The position numbers and the translations under genes are program-made. A DNA stretch of 64,000 nt from Pollenia angustigena (Eukaryota; Arthropoda; Insecta; Diptera; Polleniidae). The stretch lies in the NCBI GenBank assembly GCA_930367215.1, contig OV884059.1:99064993-99128992 (forward strand), read 5' to 3'. Below are positions 1-11,039 of this stretch, in pieces. Below the pieces are notes generated by a model that had not been told where the DNA came from, made no database searches, and worked only from the letters and a program-made list of their open reading frames with translations. Each line of letters opens with the position of its first letter. Position 1 is the stretch's first letter.

Positions 1-379
1 AAACATGTGTGTTTGTGGGTATGTACATGTAAGGGCAAAGACAATAAATTTATAAAGATGTTGGTTGCACTTGATGCGGGAGAAAAGCAAGGAGAAAGCA
101 ACAAAGTGTTCAATTCAAACAACCGAGTTGATTGATTCAATTAAACTTATAATTAAAATTAAGTTTCAAATCAAGTAAAATTTTAATTGAAAAAAAATAT
201 TTTTTTTAATTCAATCAATTAAGAACATAATCAAATTTATTTTAAAATTCAAAAATCACTATTAATTGAAAAAAAACTGCCAATAATTTTTTCTGTGTAT
301 GAATTAGTCTTATAGTCACATTAGCGTTATAGTCCACGTTTCGTCTGCAACTAAAGGATGTGATATGAGGAATTAAGTT

Positions 380-1148
380 TCAAAGACGGGTTGCATAGAT
401 AAAGAATTGCCATTCAGACATGAGGCTGTGGTGACGAAATAATTTTAATCTTCGGCCTCTGGTTGATCCTGAGAAAACCAATCGTTTATAAAGATGTTCG
501 GGTTGATGAGTATATATAACCTTATGCAAAAAGATAAGAACTCTAGTTTTTATTAAGTCATCAAAACAAATGCCGTATAACCGTTTCACAAAAGCTGCAG
601 TACTGCCATATCGTTTTAGACCAAACACATACCGTATAATGTTTTTAAAAACAATATTAAGTTTTTTCTTACTTTGATCATCACAATTTCCAAAAAGTTC
701 ACATCCATACAATAATATGGGTATGAGATACGTTTTAGCTAGAAGTGCTCTTATATTAATGGGTATACAGTATTGAGATTGCCAAAGCGTTCTCAGCATA
801 GAAAAGGTAAGCCCACAGGCATAATTTGTATGGTCAGACCATGTGAGGGTTGATTATTGATTTCTATAATTGGTGTTAGTTGTATTTTCGATATTCGCTT
901 TTGAATGATGATACATTTGGTTTTTTTTGGATTTATACCTAGCCCGTTAGCTGCAGCCCACAGGTAAACACGATGCAATTCCTGATTTAGGGTAACGACA
1001 CATTGATCAATATTATCAACATCGCAACTTATATAAAGCTGGACATCATCAGCATACATTCTAACCTGACATTGTTCCACAGTAAGCGGTATATCTATAG
1101 AGTACAATGAAAACAAAAGGGGGCCTATAATCGATCCCTGAGGAACGC
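380..1148 (-). pseudogene. Non-LTR retrotransposon reverse transcriptase, 3' part
   Basis: This is the C-terminal half of a LINE reverse transcriptase, read on the minus strand in two frames. About 793-1148 carries the RT core: a VPQGSIIGPLLFSLYS block (motif B region), then MYADDVQLYIS with the YADD catalytic motif. 380-799 continues with the post-RT region (LLYGCELFGNC, RYGSTAAFVKRLYG). The two parts are in different frames, so the gene is broken. The product would copy element RNA into DNA at the target site. The 5' part of the same copy lies at 4836-6291, displaced by a 3.7-kb insertion that starts exactly at 1149. The domain style is Jockey/CR1-like, but I cannot fix the clade. I am very sure of RT identity and less sure of family. 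Confidence 0.88.
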
Positions 1149-1581
1149 ACAGAGGAGTATTTGGCCTGAAAAGCTGGCCAAAAAGGCAAAACTGAATTTT
1201 AAGAAATCTTAAGAACTAAGTACGCAGCTCGACAGACAACAATATTTTACATTATATTGTAAATTTTGAAGACTTTTAGTTGGGATTTGTAGCTCTGAGA
1301 CCCTGCTAAACTCAGGAAAGTGAAGAAAATTATATGAGATTTAAATGTTTTTTTCGGTTTCTGGATGTTTATATGATTTTTTTTGCGGCTAAACGAATAA
1401 AGGTTTAACAAAGATTTTTTTTCGCTGAAAGGTTTGATCAAAAGTTATTTAAAACAGAAAAATATGTTGAATATTCATGTTGAAACAATTCGTTCCAAAG
1501 CTAAAAAAAACAAATTATACACTTTTTTTTTGCAAAAAAAGGAAAAGAAGAGGTTTTTAAAAGTTAGGTTAGCATGTCTAG

Positions 1582-3536
1582 TAGGGTGGGTCGAAAAAAA
1601 AGTTGTGCCAGTCACCCCCTAGAATGAAAGATATATCAATGAAGTTTCTAAAACAGGAAAACTTTTTTTTTTGACACGCCCCAATATACAGCACTTTTGG
1701 TTTTTTATATGTAGCGCTGCCATTTAAAGTCCGATCTCATCATATCGCATATCGTTGTTCATGGCTTGATAGCGCTTCATTTTTGTCTTTGGTGACTTTT
1801 CAATCCGAGCTGAAGTTCTGGGCGCCACTTATGCCATCTCGGATCCTTCCCCTAAATGTCCAATTTTTTTAACGGTCCACGAAAGTCCTTATAAAACTAC
1901 GTATGTAAAGATTTTAATATGCTCACTTTTATGACACGCCTCCAAATTAAGCCCCTTTTTTCTTTTTCACATACATACTACATTAAACCAAGTAGAAGCC
2001 AATACAAACCAAAAAAAATTCATCAGTCACGCCCTAGAATAAAAGGTATATTTATTAAGTTTCAAGAACTCCAAGAAATACTTTTTGCCACGCCCTAAAT
2101 TACAGTCCTTTTTGTTTTAGACATATAGCAAAATAAAAGTTCTGCAAAAGCATCCATTTTATTTTTTTTTTAATGGCTCCCTAAGCCATTATCAATCTCG
2201 TACAAAGATCTGTAAGTTACGCGCAATTTTTGGTTAATTATTCAATAATCCTGAAAACCACTCTCTATGGCTTGGCATTTCAATTTTTAAAAACTGTATC
2301 TTAGCCTTTGGTTTTTTTAACTTAGCAGTGTTTGCTAGTGGACTAGTCATATTTTCAATGAAAGTGAAACGGATGAATTTATTGACAAGCTTTCTCCATC
2401 TGAACGCCTAGTTTTTTTTTGCCAGTTTTGATATTATGTGCCATTTTTCGTGGCATTTTTTTTTGCTCTTCTGGCACTATTTTTCCGTATTTTTTTATTT
2501 ATTTAAACATTACAAATAAAAAATTTTAATTAAGACATTTGTAAAAGCAAACATAATTTTAAATATGAGACCGTGATACAGAGTTAAAACAAGAACTAAA
2601 AAAATATAAAGAAAGCAGAATTCTAAAAATGAAAATATACAAAATATGTAATCTAAATGCATAAAAATTAATGCCTTAAAACATATATGCGAAAAATTAT
2701 TAATTAGGCAGTCGGTGTATATAAATCTTAGCTACACTTAAGGCGACTCAAATTGGAGCATGGCGAGTATATTAAAAGCTAGAAATACTAAGTTTTGGAG
2801 GGACTCTCTTAGCACATAAAAAACTTAGACATCAGAGGACAAGGATCCGAGATATCATAATTGCCATCAAGAGTTTTAAGTTAGTTTAAAAAAGCATTAA
2901 ATACGAAAATAAAGGCACATTCTAGCCATTAACAATGATATACGATACGATGAGTTTGGACTCTTAATGACGATGCTGTATATATAAAACTAAAAGAGCA
3001 GCAATTTAGGGCGTGGCAAAAACAATATTTTTAAAGTTTTTCAAACTTAATATATTACCTTTTATTCTAGGGCGTGACTGATGAAAATTTTTTTGGTTTG
3101 TATTGACTTCTACTTGGTTTAATGTAGTGTATGTGAAAAAGAAAAAAGGGGTTTCATTTGGAGGCGTGTCATAAAAGTGAGCATATTAAAATATAGACAT
3201 ACGTAGTTTTATAAGGACTTTCGTGGACCGTCAAAAAAATTGGACATTTGGGGGAAGGCTCCGAGATGGCATAAGTGGCGCCCAGAACTTCAGCTCGGAT
3301 TGAAAAGTCACCAAAGACAAAAATGAAGCTACTATCAAGCCATGAACAACGCTGTGCGATATGATGAGATCGGACTTTAAATGGCAGCGCTACATATAAA
3401 AAACCAAAAGTGCTGTATTTTGGGGCGTGGCAAAAAAAATTTTTTTTCCTGTTTTAGAAACTTCATTGACTTATCTTTCATTCTAGGGGGTGACTGGCAC
3501 AACTTTTTTTTTTGGTATGGAGGTCGACCCGGTCTA
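1582..3536. mobile_element. hAT-like foldback element with ~530-bp inverted arms
   Basis: Termini TAGGGTGGGTCGA (left) and TCGACCCGGTCTA (right) are imperfect inverted repeats, and the inverted similarity continues for roughly 530 bp into the element (about 1582-2115 against 3005-3536). Landmarks in both arms are the gcgtggcaaaa, ctagaatgaaaga and ggcgcccagaacttcagctc blocks in opposite orientation. Flanks ATGTCTAG (1574-1581) and ATGTCTAC (3537-3544) match at 7 of 8 positions, as expected for a hAT-type 8-bp duplication. The centre (about 2120-3000) is AT-rich without a recognisable protein. It is nested inside the 1149-4828 element. A second, unpaired TCGACCCGCCCTA end occurs near 4037-4049. 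Confidence 0.72.
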
Positions 3537-4137
3537 ATGTCTACGAATTATGTTTGATACCACAATAAAATTTGGAATCTCTTATTTTAGAAACCAAAAA
3601 AAAAAGTGTGCGCAAGTTTGCGCCATTATTCACTGTTATTCACATCACTTTTAACACTTCACAATATTAATACCTGCCTATATGTAATTATAAATTGCAA
3701 AAATTCTTAATTATCCGTAATAGTTTTAAGGGAATGTCCCACACATCCCCATACATTTTTTTTTTGGAAAAATACCTTTTTCCAAAAAGAAATCGAATTT
3801 TTTGAATAAAATTGTTTAGTAAGGTAGTTCATTTGGACTTTATATTTTTTTACAACTCAAAATTTTTTTTACATTAAAAAAAATTTTCACCCAAGTAAAA
3901 AATTTTCAAGTCGAGAGGCGCGGATTAGGATTTTATTTTAGACCCATGGTTTCTTCGGAGAATTTTCTTAGAATTTTATGTAGATTACGTTTTTGCTTTA
4001 CGATTTTTAATTTTTTTTTTCATCCATACAAATCGACCCGCCCTAATGTACATACAGTCTGTCAAGAATGAGTTTAAACCTTTAAAATCAACATTTGTTA
4101 ATTGAGTTTTGCGAATTATACCAACTTTTATTCCTTA

Positions 4138-4273
4138 AGCTTCGTACAGACGATGGGCAGATCTTACAATATTGGTAAGCAGCGTTGCTTAAATTGCATT
4201 AAAATTGGCTAAAATGTCTTACAACTGTGTGAACATTGTAAGCTCGTACATCGTACATCGTCTGTACGAAGCT
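4138..4273. mobile_element. PIF/Harbinger-like MITE, copy 1
   Basis: A 136-bp element with termini AGCTTCGTACAGACGATG and CATCGTCTGTACGAAGCT, flanked on both sides by TTA (4135-4137, 4274-4276). A 3-bp TTA duplication is the PIF/Harbinger signature. A second copy with the same termini lies at 19591-19787. No coding capacity. Confidence 0.85.
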
Positions 4274-4835
4274 TTAGAAATGTAGCTTTTAGAAAAATCT
4301 TAAAAATTTAAACTTTTTGGTTCTTAAATTTTTTTATTACATGTTGAAATCAAAAAATTTGACGCATTTTGCATGTAAATTTTTTTTTTCGCCATTAAAT
4401 TTTTAATAACTTCAAAATAGTAATAGATATAAAATAAATGTGTATGGTTAGTTTAAGCAGAATTTTCCGCTGCATCTTCTGATCCTCCTACTATTAATCG
4501 GAGAACACGTTTTCAAGTTATGGCAAAATATATAAGGCAACCCAACGATTTAGGGGGTGAAGTATGCCACGCCTTTAAAAGAAAATCCTTACGTACTATA
4601 GAAAAACGGAAAACAGATTTGAATTAAGGGCATCAAAATCCATATAATCCACATACTTTTATTTCTAGGGTAGAGAAAAATTTTTTTGTTGCGCAGTTTA
4701 ATTTTTAAAATCTTCCACTAGACTTTTTATATCATACTACACCTAAAACTATCAAAAAACTAAAACTTTTAATTCAAAAAACACGTTTAATAATTTTGGC
4801 CAGCTTTTCAGGCCAAATACTCCTCTGTGGAACGC

Positions 4836-6291
4836 CTGTAATCACTGGTAAGATCAGATTAGATCAGTGATAACCACTCCATAGACTCGCGCGCGAGCCA
4901 GTCAATAATCGTATTTTTCACACAGACACGGTCGGCAATTCATATGTATATTACAACTTTGTTCGTTCCAAAACATCAGACTATCATCAGTCTCTGCGAC
5001 CGCACACAAGCACATAATATCTTTGTGTGCGTGCGTTCGGGGCTTTCTTAGTTCGGGGCTTGGTTATCACTGGATTAGATTGCTTATTATTTGTTTCAAC
5101 ATACTGGCATCTATTCGTTTCGGACGCTATAAGACGTGTGGTATTTGAAGAAAATTTAAACATATTTTTCAATTTATAACATAAAATATCAGGATCCACA
5201 GTATCAAATGCTTTGGAATGATCCAAAAGAACTAAAAAAGAAATCTTTTTAGTATCCACCTGTTTTCTGATATCCTCCGCAACATCTACAAGGGCCGTAA
5301 TGCAACTGTGCTTTCTACGAAAGCCAGATTGCCTATCATTTAGTAGTATATTGTAATCAAAAATAATGTAACTTGATTATGGATAATACGTTCAAATGCC
5401 TTCGAAAGAAACGGCAAAATTGCTATCGGTCTGTAATCAGATGTTGTCTTAAGTAAAGGTATGATTTTTGTCTTTTTCCATTTAGCAGGATAATAACTAG
5501 ATGTAAAAATCCTGTTAAATATAAATGTAATTTGTGATAGTAGTTGTGGTAATAATATACGGAAGAATTTAGGGTGTATTCCATCTGAGCCAACGGCATT
5601 AGACTTTATTGATAAGCAACTAGACAAAACATCGTTTTGAGTTATGCCACTGAAGGAAAATTTTCAATTTTCAGAATCATCGAGATTGTGATAGTAAGTA
5701 CGATCTGGATCTACCATTGGAACTTCAACAAATTTTTCATTTAGTGTATCTACGTCTATTTTACAGGGTTCTTGACTCTTAACCTTACCGACACCAATTT
5801 CGTGAATGGTATTCCATGTTTGTTTTGAACCTATTGCTGAGGAAAATTTCGAGGCATAGAAATCAGATTTTGCTTTTTTAATTAACCTGTTAGTCAGCCT
5901 TCGTGCAATTTTGAACTCATTGAGTAGTTGCGAAGTTTTAAAACGCTTCCATCGACCGTATGCAAAATCTCGACGAGCAGTTGAATCTCTTATGGAGGTG
6001 GAAAACCAAGGTTTTTTTCTTTTACTAATAATTCTCGTTTTGAGTGGTACAGCAATATTAAAAAGATTAACTATGTTTTCTTCTAAAAAAGATCTCTACA
6101 GAGATCAAGTAATATAAAAGGTTCCAATCAATCTTAAAAAATTCCTCCGCTAGAATTACATAATTAATTTTTCTTCTTAAGCAAAAACACAGCACAGAGA
6201 TCAAGTAATATAAAAGGTTCCAATCAATCTTAAAAAATTCCTCCGCTAGAATTACATAATTAATTTTTCTTCTTAAGCAAAAACACAGCAT
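4836..6291 (-). pseudogene. Non-LTR retrotransposon, 5' part (linker and RT N-terminus)
   Basis: Minus-strand continuation of the LINE at 380-1148. From 5' to 3' it shows a basic linker typical of the stretch between endonuclease and RT (KKPWFSTSIRDSTARRDFAYG near 6010-5930; then RLTNRLIKKAKSDFYASKFS), then RT motifs: SNAVGSDGIHPKFFRILLPQ, KTKIIPLLKTTSDYRPIAIL, and a block with VLLDHSKAFDTVD that carries the first catalytic Asp. Frameshifts and stops interrupt it, for example around 5260-5340 and near 5660. No endonuclease domain is recognisable upstream of 6291, so the copy is 5'-truncated or diverged. The break with the 3' part is at GGAACGC, the duplication made by the 1149-4828 insertion. 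Confidence 0.88.
6098..6289. repeat. 96-bp tandem duplication inside the LINE coding region
   Basis: Two essentially identical 96-bp units (6098-6193, 6194-6289) lie head to tail. Because 96 is divisible by three, the minus-strand frame stays open across both and repeats a 32-residue block (contains CLRRKINYVILAEEFFKIDW). The high identity suggests a recent slippage or unequal-exchange event in an otherwise degenerate copy. Confidence 0.95.
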
Positions 6292-6707
6292 AGGATGGAA
6301 AGAGGCTCATTCTCCTCGGAACCTCTTATAATTTTTTTCATCAAACGCTCCAAGGCCAGTTCTTTTAGACTTATCAGAACTTGTACCACCTGTAGGTGTG
6401 ACTGTGTTTTCAACATTTTAGAAATGCAGAGACATGTTAAGTAGCTCAATTAAACGTTTTTTCCGTTTTTCCGATTGAAGTCAGGTTAGGTTCCACTGGC
6501 AGCCGCAATTAAGCATAGCTCACGTGGGCCCAGTAATAAGTTTCCGTTGTGTTACCATATTACACCGTCTCCAAATGTTCCAACGTTACTTGGCTGTTGA
6601 TATTCTCACCCAGCCATCCGGTTGATTCAATGAAGGAATGAATTCTGTTCAAATCAATGTCAGAGACAGATTTTGTCCCGAGTCTCAGGTCTCCTAAAGA
6701 CATTTTT
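6292..6707. other. No gene recognised
   Basis: About 415 bp between the LINE and the Helitron-like repeat. The minus strand up to roughly 6420 reads as open protein-like sequence (TPTGGTSSDKSKRTGLG), possibly more upstream LINE sequence, but I cannot assign it. The rest shows nothing distinctive. Confidence 0.4.
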
Positions 6708-7398
6708 TTAGCTGACCCGACAGACGTTGTCCTGCCCAAATTAGGAAAAATTTTGCGTTCGATTTTTAATAGCCGCTAAAAAGATACGAACATTTGAAAG
6801 AAAAATTAGTCAAATCGATGGAGCCGTTTTCTGAGTTTAGGTAAATCGGAAAAAGTGGGCTGGGCAAAATTTTCTTTCCGTAAAAACCTAAGTTGGACCA
6901 TGGCAATCATTTTAAAGAAAAAATTGTCCAAATCGGTCAAGCCGTACTCAAGTTATCGCTTACTAGAAAAAGTCGGCGGCAAAGTAGGCGTGGTAAATTT
7001 TTCTTTCGATGGAAACTTAAAATGGTTTAATACGAACATTTGAAAGAAAAATTTGTCAAATCGATGGAGCCGTTTTCAGATTTTAGGTAATTCGAAAAAA
7101 GTGGGCGTAAAAGTGGGCGGGGCAAAATTTTCTTTTCGCATAAATCTAAGTTGGACCATGGCGATCATATTAAAGAAAAAATCGTCCAAATTATTTAGAA
7201 GTCATTGGTGGTGCAAAATTAAAATTGGATTTTGCCACGCCCCTCCGCCCGTATACTGAAATTTAAAAATCAGACTTCACAGTGTTACCCGCCTGAAGAT
7301 TCCCTGAAAATTTCATCAAAATCGGCCCAGCCGTTTTGGAGTCCATACGTTACATACATACATACATACATACATCCTGTTTTATATATGTATATAGA
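6708..7398 (-). mobile_element. Helitron-like non-autonomous repeat with internal tandem units, copy 1
   Basis: On the minus strand the element begins TCTATATACATATATAAAAC and ends in GTCAGCTA, matching the TC...CTRR(T) layout of many insect Helitron-like families. The second copy at 36793-40525 ends in a proper CTAGT. The inside is built of recurring blocks: AAGTTGGACCATGGC, GTCCAAATCGGTCAAGCC and AAAAGTGGGCGTAAAAG, repeating at intervals of very roughly 150-300 bp. A (CATA)n tract sits at 7352-7374. No Rep/helicase protein is present, and the short open frames here are by-products of the repeats. A retroposon tail ending in a microsatellite is the main alternative. Confidence 0.5.
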
Positions 7399-7616
7399 TT
7401 TTACATGCAAGAAATATGTTATGTTTACACTCTTTCTTCATAATCTCTCCATTACAATCAATTGTAAAAGGAGTATTAAGTTTTTTTGTTAAGTAGAAAC
7501 TGGGAACTATTTCCTTCCGAAGGTTACTTTATATTATATTCAACATTTTTCATTTTTCGAATTTATTCTATGAGCTAAATTTCAGTTATGTATTTGAAGA
7601 CATTTATGGGAAAATG

Positions 7617-8036
7617 CGTGGGGATAATAATAAAAAAAACATACGGAAAAATCGTACGTTCGCGATCCGTACGTTGGCTTATTTACGCCAATTAAACAAA
7701 AACCAAGAGAGATATTTTATTTTGTAAATACCGGATGGAGTCCTACATTAATACACTTTTAAAATAAATTAATCACATTTGAATATTCCGTTCCATTGTG
7801 CAGATTTTTACATTTCACTACTGTCAGCCAAAGTTGACTTCTATTTTGGGTACGTTCGTGACCACACGTTTATAACTCTTATTATGAAAACTTAAGCTCG
7901 ATGAAATCCATCTTTTGCACTAAACATAAAGCTACCCAAATGCTATCGAATCGAAAAAAATGCTAGGAAAAGTTTTGTTTTCTATATTATTTGTACATCA
8001 AAAGCGTACGAACGTACGTCCATGACCCCAGGAAAT
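7617..8036. repeat. Stretch bounded by inverted CGTACGTTCG motifs
   Basis: CGTACGTTCGCGATCCGTACG near 7660, TACGTTCGTGACC near 7850, and the inverted form CGTACGAACGTACG near 8010 occur in otherwise AT-rich DNA. GTGGGG near 7619 and CCCC near 8028 could be termini. The pattern suggests subterminal motifs of a small DNA transposon, but the boundaries are not secure. Confidence 0.3.
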
Positions 8037-8099
8037 GCCTATATTTTTTAATCTCAGAAATGTTCGATTTTTATTTCGTTTGAATTTCTACAATTTAAT

Positions 8100-8330
8100 C
8101 TTAGATCCTATAAAGGATATATATTATGGATCCATATAAGTAGCAAAGTTGGTTTTTATTTTGTCCGTCTATCCGTCTTTTTACTTTTTGGAACATGAGC
8201 GGAAAGCGGCCATTGGTCTGATTTTTGCAAAACTTGAATTTTTCTAAACTAAGGTAAATGTAACTACTGTATGAAATTTAAAAATCTGCATCCCCCCTCC
8301 CCCCCTCACCGTCCCCACCTATGGTTGTAA
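8100..8330 (+). repeat. mini-me-like fragment
   Basis: Contains the (TA)n block followed by GGATCCATATAAGTAGCAAAG and a GTCCGTCTATCCGTC run, which is the (TA)n plus (GTCY)n arrangement described for dipteran mini-me elements. A C-rich run follows at about 8287-8312. Related fragments lie at 16745-16870, 29841-30810 and 61600-61850. I see nothing else between about 8330 and 9218. Confidence 0.5.
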
Positions 8331-9242
8331 GAGTTTAAACTTTTAGTAGCAAAAACAATTAAGATAACTTAAATTGAAATTATAATTTGTACTTAAAAAC
8401 TATTAAAGACAATAAAATTTATAAATTGCCTTTAAAAATGTATGTGTGCCAGTAAAATAGTACCTCAAAATTTGTTTTCCTAAAAGAAAAAAACTTAAAG
8501 TTTAACAAAATTTATTTATAAACATTACATTTCAGATAAAACTTCAAAAAAAGGTCACACAAAATGTAAGACAGGTCATTACCGCATAATGCACTATGGC
8601 TTAATATATAAAAGGCGCAACTCGATGTTTTTTTTTCAAAATATCGTTTTTTGTTTATCCTGGTAGACAACTGCCAAATGCATCTTTCTTTAAAATGTTA
8701 GGCTATAAACAAAAAATTTGTTGCATACTTTTATTAAAAAAGCATTAAAAAAGGTTCATGTAAACTTTTAATAAAAAAAAACTTTTTGTATTTAATTATA
8801 GATTTGTTTCCCTTTTATTGAAATTCCCCCGCTTTTTATATTTTGCAATGGGGTTTAATATAATTTTGACTATTCATAATCTCAATTTTTTTTTTTGGAA
8901 AATAAAAACAATTTAACAGATATAAACCAATTTTTCCGTACGCGTTTTCCAAAAAAAAAACAACAAAACCAGTTTTGAATGTGGCAGTTAATAAAAATTA
9001 TGGTGTGTATACAAATCTACTGATAACATTTTAGAGGTGGAAGTGCAAACAACAACAATAACAAAAAATGTGGCTTATCATTAATTTTAACAATTTTTGT
9101 TTTACTGATTTGTTGTTTTGCAAAAAATATAATGATAATTAGAGTATCTTTAGTCGATATTTTTGTGTTGAAATACAATTGTGGCGTTGGCGTCTTTTAA
9201 ATTAAATCAAATGAATTATAGCGGACTTCAGTATTAAGGCAA

Positions 9243-9349
9243 AGTTAGCCGGGAGTAACAGTAACCTAACCTTACTCCTAAATAAAAAAGTTTACATACA
9301 AAAAAATTAAGCAGCTGATTTGTAACGTTAGTGTTACTCCCGGCTAACT
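9243..9349. mobile_element. Hairpin MITE (AGTTAGCCGGGAGTAAC termini)
   Basis: A 107-bp element with about 17-bp inverted ends, inserted in the 9219-9631 element. A partial end of the same type (TTAGCCGGGAGTG) appears near 29391. Confidence 0.7.
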
Positions 9350-9457
9350 GAGCGTTTAGGCTTGCAAAAGAGCAAATGCACAATATCGTTGTTCTTTTGT
9401 TAAATACAACAACAAAATTTAAAGAATTTCCGTTAGATTTCAATAAAAAGCTACGAT

Positions 9458-9584
9458 CAGCCCAATTATGAATAAAAATTCCCCGAGAGCTTTCTCCCTT
9501 TTCCCATTTTTCCTATGTTAATTCAATTGTAAAAATGGGAAAAAGGAAAAACCTCCTGGGGAATTTTTATTCATAATTGGGCTG
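9458..9584. mobile_element. Hairpin MITE (CAGCCCAATTATGAATAAAA termini)
   Basis: A 127-bp near-palindrome. The left arm CAGCCCAATTATGAATAAAA and right arm TTTTATTCATAATTGGGCTG are perfectly inverted, with further pairing toward the centre (CCCTTTTCCCATTTTT against AAAAATGGGAAAAAGG). It sits inside the 9219-9631 element. Confidence 0.85.
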
Positions 9585-9846
9585 GCTATTTTGCATTTGC
9601 TGTTTCGTAAACCTTATACTGAACTCCGCTAATAATTTAATGGTGCATTTTCGATAATAGTTTAAGTTGTTTAACATTATTCAGAAATTTTTACAAAATA
9701 TTATAACTTAAGAAGTCGTAAGTGTAGGAATTTACATCAATATTAATAAAAATGTTATTTTTTTACGATAAATCACATTCAGAATATTGTGTTTGTCTGT
9801 TTTTTCTTCCTAGTCATTCACAAAACTATGTTTACTTTTACTTATA

Positions 9847-10726
9847 ATGGGTGATTTTTTAAGAGCTATAGGAAAGTTAAAAAACACATAAAATTCAGAA
9901 AAATGCATGAAATCTTTATTTGAATCGATAGTACGGTCCATATAATTTAATGTTTGAAGATTATTTCATGCAAATGTTGACCGTGACTGCGCCTCAAATG
10001 GTCCATCCGCTTAGTCCAATTTTGGCATACTCTTTCCAACATTTCGGCCGGTATCCCATGAATAAATGCTTTAATGTTGTCTTCCAATGCATCAATTGAA
10101 GCGGGCATGTGTGTATAGACATGAACCCCATAGCCCCACAAAAATAAAGGCGTTAAATCGCACGATCTAGGAGGCCAATTGACCGGTCCTGAACGTGAAA
10201 TAAAATGTTCACCGAACTCGCCTCTCAATAAGTCCATTGTTAAGCGTGCTGTGTGGCATGTGGCACCGTCTTGTTAAAACCACATGTCATGCAAGTCAAG
10301 CTCTTGCATTTTGGGCAAAAAAAAGTTTGATATAATCTCACGGTAGCGCTCACCATTCACAGTTACGTTACGATTCGCATCATCTTTGAAGAAGTACGGT
10401 CCAATGATGCCACCAGCCCATAAACCGCACCAAACTGTCATTTTTTTAGATGCATTGGTAGCTCTTACAATGCTTCTGGCTGATCTTCACTCCAAAATCT
10501 ACAATTCTGCTTATTAACGTACCCATTGAGTCAAAAATGAGCTTCGTCGCTGAACACAATCTTTCGATAAAAAAGTGGATGGACTTTCTTAACAGAGCAC
10601 GCATTTTGATAATAAAATTCAATAATAATGATTAAATTATAGACCAAACTGAAGATGTCTGACAGTGAAACAAAACGCGAAACGTGCGTCAGCTGTTTAA
10701 ACCAGTGTTGCTAAAAAATCACCCGA
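9847..10726 (-). mobile_element. Rosa-like DD41D mariner, internally deleted copy A
   Basis: Minus-strand Tc1/mariner element with terminal repeats (GGGTGATTTTTTA left, TAAAAAATCACCC right) next to TA. The transposase relic shows VFSDEAHF-type catalytic sequence, GGIIGPYFF, and a clear C-terminus: GEFGEHFISRSGPVNWPPRS, then LEDNIKAFIHGIPAEMLERV and TKRMDHLRRSHGQHLHEIIF. The DY of the third catalytic block (TPLDYFLWG elsewhere) is lost, leaving TPLFLWG. The N-terminal half is deleted, and its junction differs from that in copies B and C. The product would be a cut-and-paste transposase, here inactive. Confidence 0.88.
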
Positions 10727-10729
10727 TAT

Positions 10730-11030
10730 TTGGCAACGCTAGCGGTATGTGGTAGTGAAAGGACTTAAAAGAATTAGTTTAAAAAATATTAAGTGTTCTA
10801 GGTATAGAAATATTAAGTTTTCTAATAACAAAAAAAAAAAAAAAAAACGCTGTCGCCTAATTGTATCTCTACAAATAATTCATATTATTGTATAGAGTTT
10901 TTTTTATATTATTGGTATTTGATAAATGTCAAATATTAAAACTGTTAGTAGTTGGTTTGTTGCCTGGAAAGCGTTGAGGCTTGTTGTAATAAATTTTCAA
11001 ATTTCTTTTATTAATGTGTAAGCGTTAGCA
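10730..11030. other. AT-rich spacer, no gene seen
   Basis: Contains an A(18) run near 10829 and nothing I can assign. Confidence 0.5.
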
Positions 11031-11039
11031 CTTAAACGG

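Larger units (their letters stand above)
1149..4828. mobile_element. 3.68-kb terminal-inverted-repeat element with 7-bp target duplication
   Basis: The left end ACAGAGGAGTATTTGGCC is repeated inverted at the right end (GGCCAAATACTCCTCTGT); the match runs about 35 bp on each side. GGAACGC flanks both ends (1142-1148 and 4829-4835), and this is reverse-transcriptase sequence of the interrupted LINE, so the duplication is an exact 7 bp. I see no transposase reading frame, so it is non-autonomous or decayed. It holds a hAT-like element (1582-3536) and a MITE (4138-4273). The CAGAG terminus resembles hAT elements, but hAT makes 8-bp duplications. A 7-bp duplication is closer to some P-superfamily elements. 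The superfamily is inference only. Confidence 0.85.
9219..9631. mobile_element. TAGCGGAG-terminus element with two nested MITEs, copy 1
   Basis: Termini TAGCGGACTTCAGTATTAAGG and CCTTATACTGAACTCCGCTA are inverted. The body contains GCAAAAGAGCAAATGCACAATATC and ACAACAACAAAATTTA, matching the related element at 20705-21115. Two hairpin MITEs are inserted in it. The first is 9243-9349 (AGTTAGCCGGGAGTAAC inverted). The second is 9458-9584 (CAGCCCAATTATGAATAAAA inverted, arms of about 55 bp). The 20705 copy lacks both insertions, which confirms the nesting. Confidence 0.75.
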
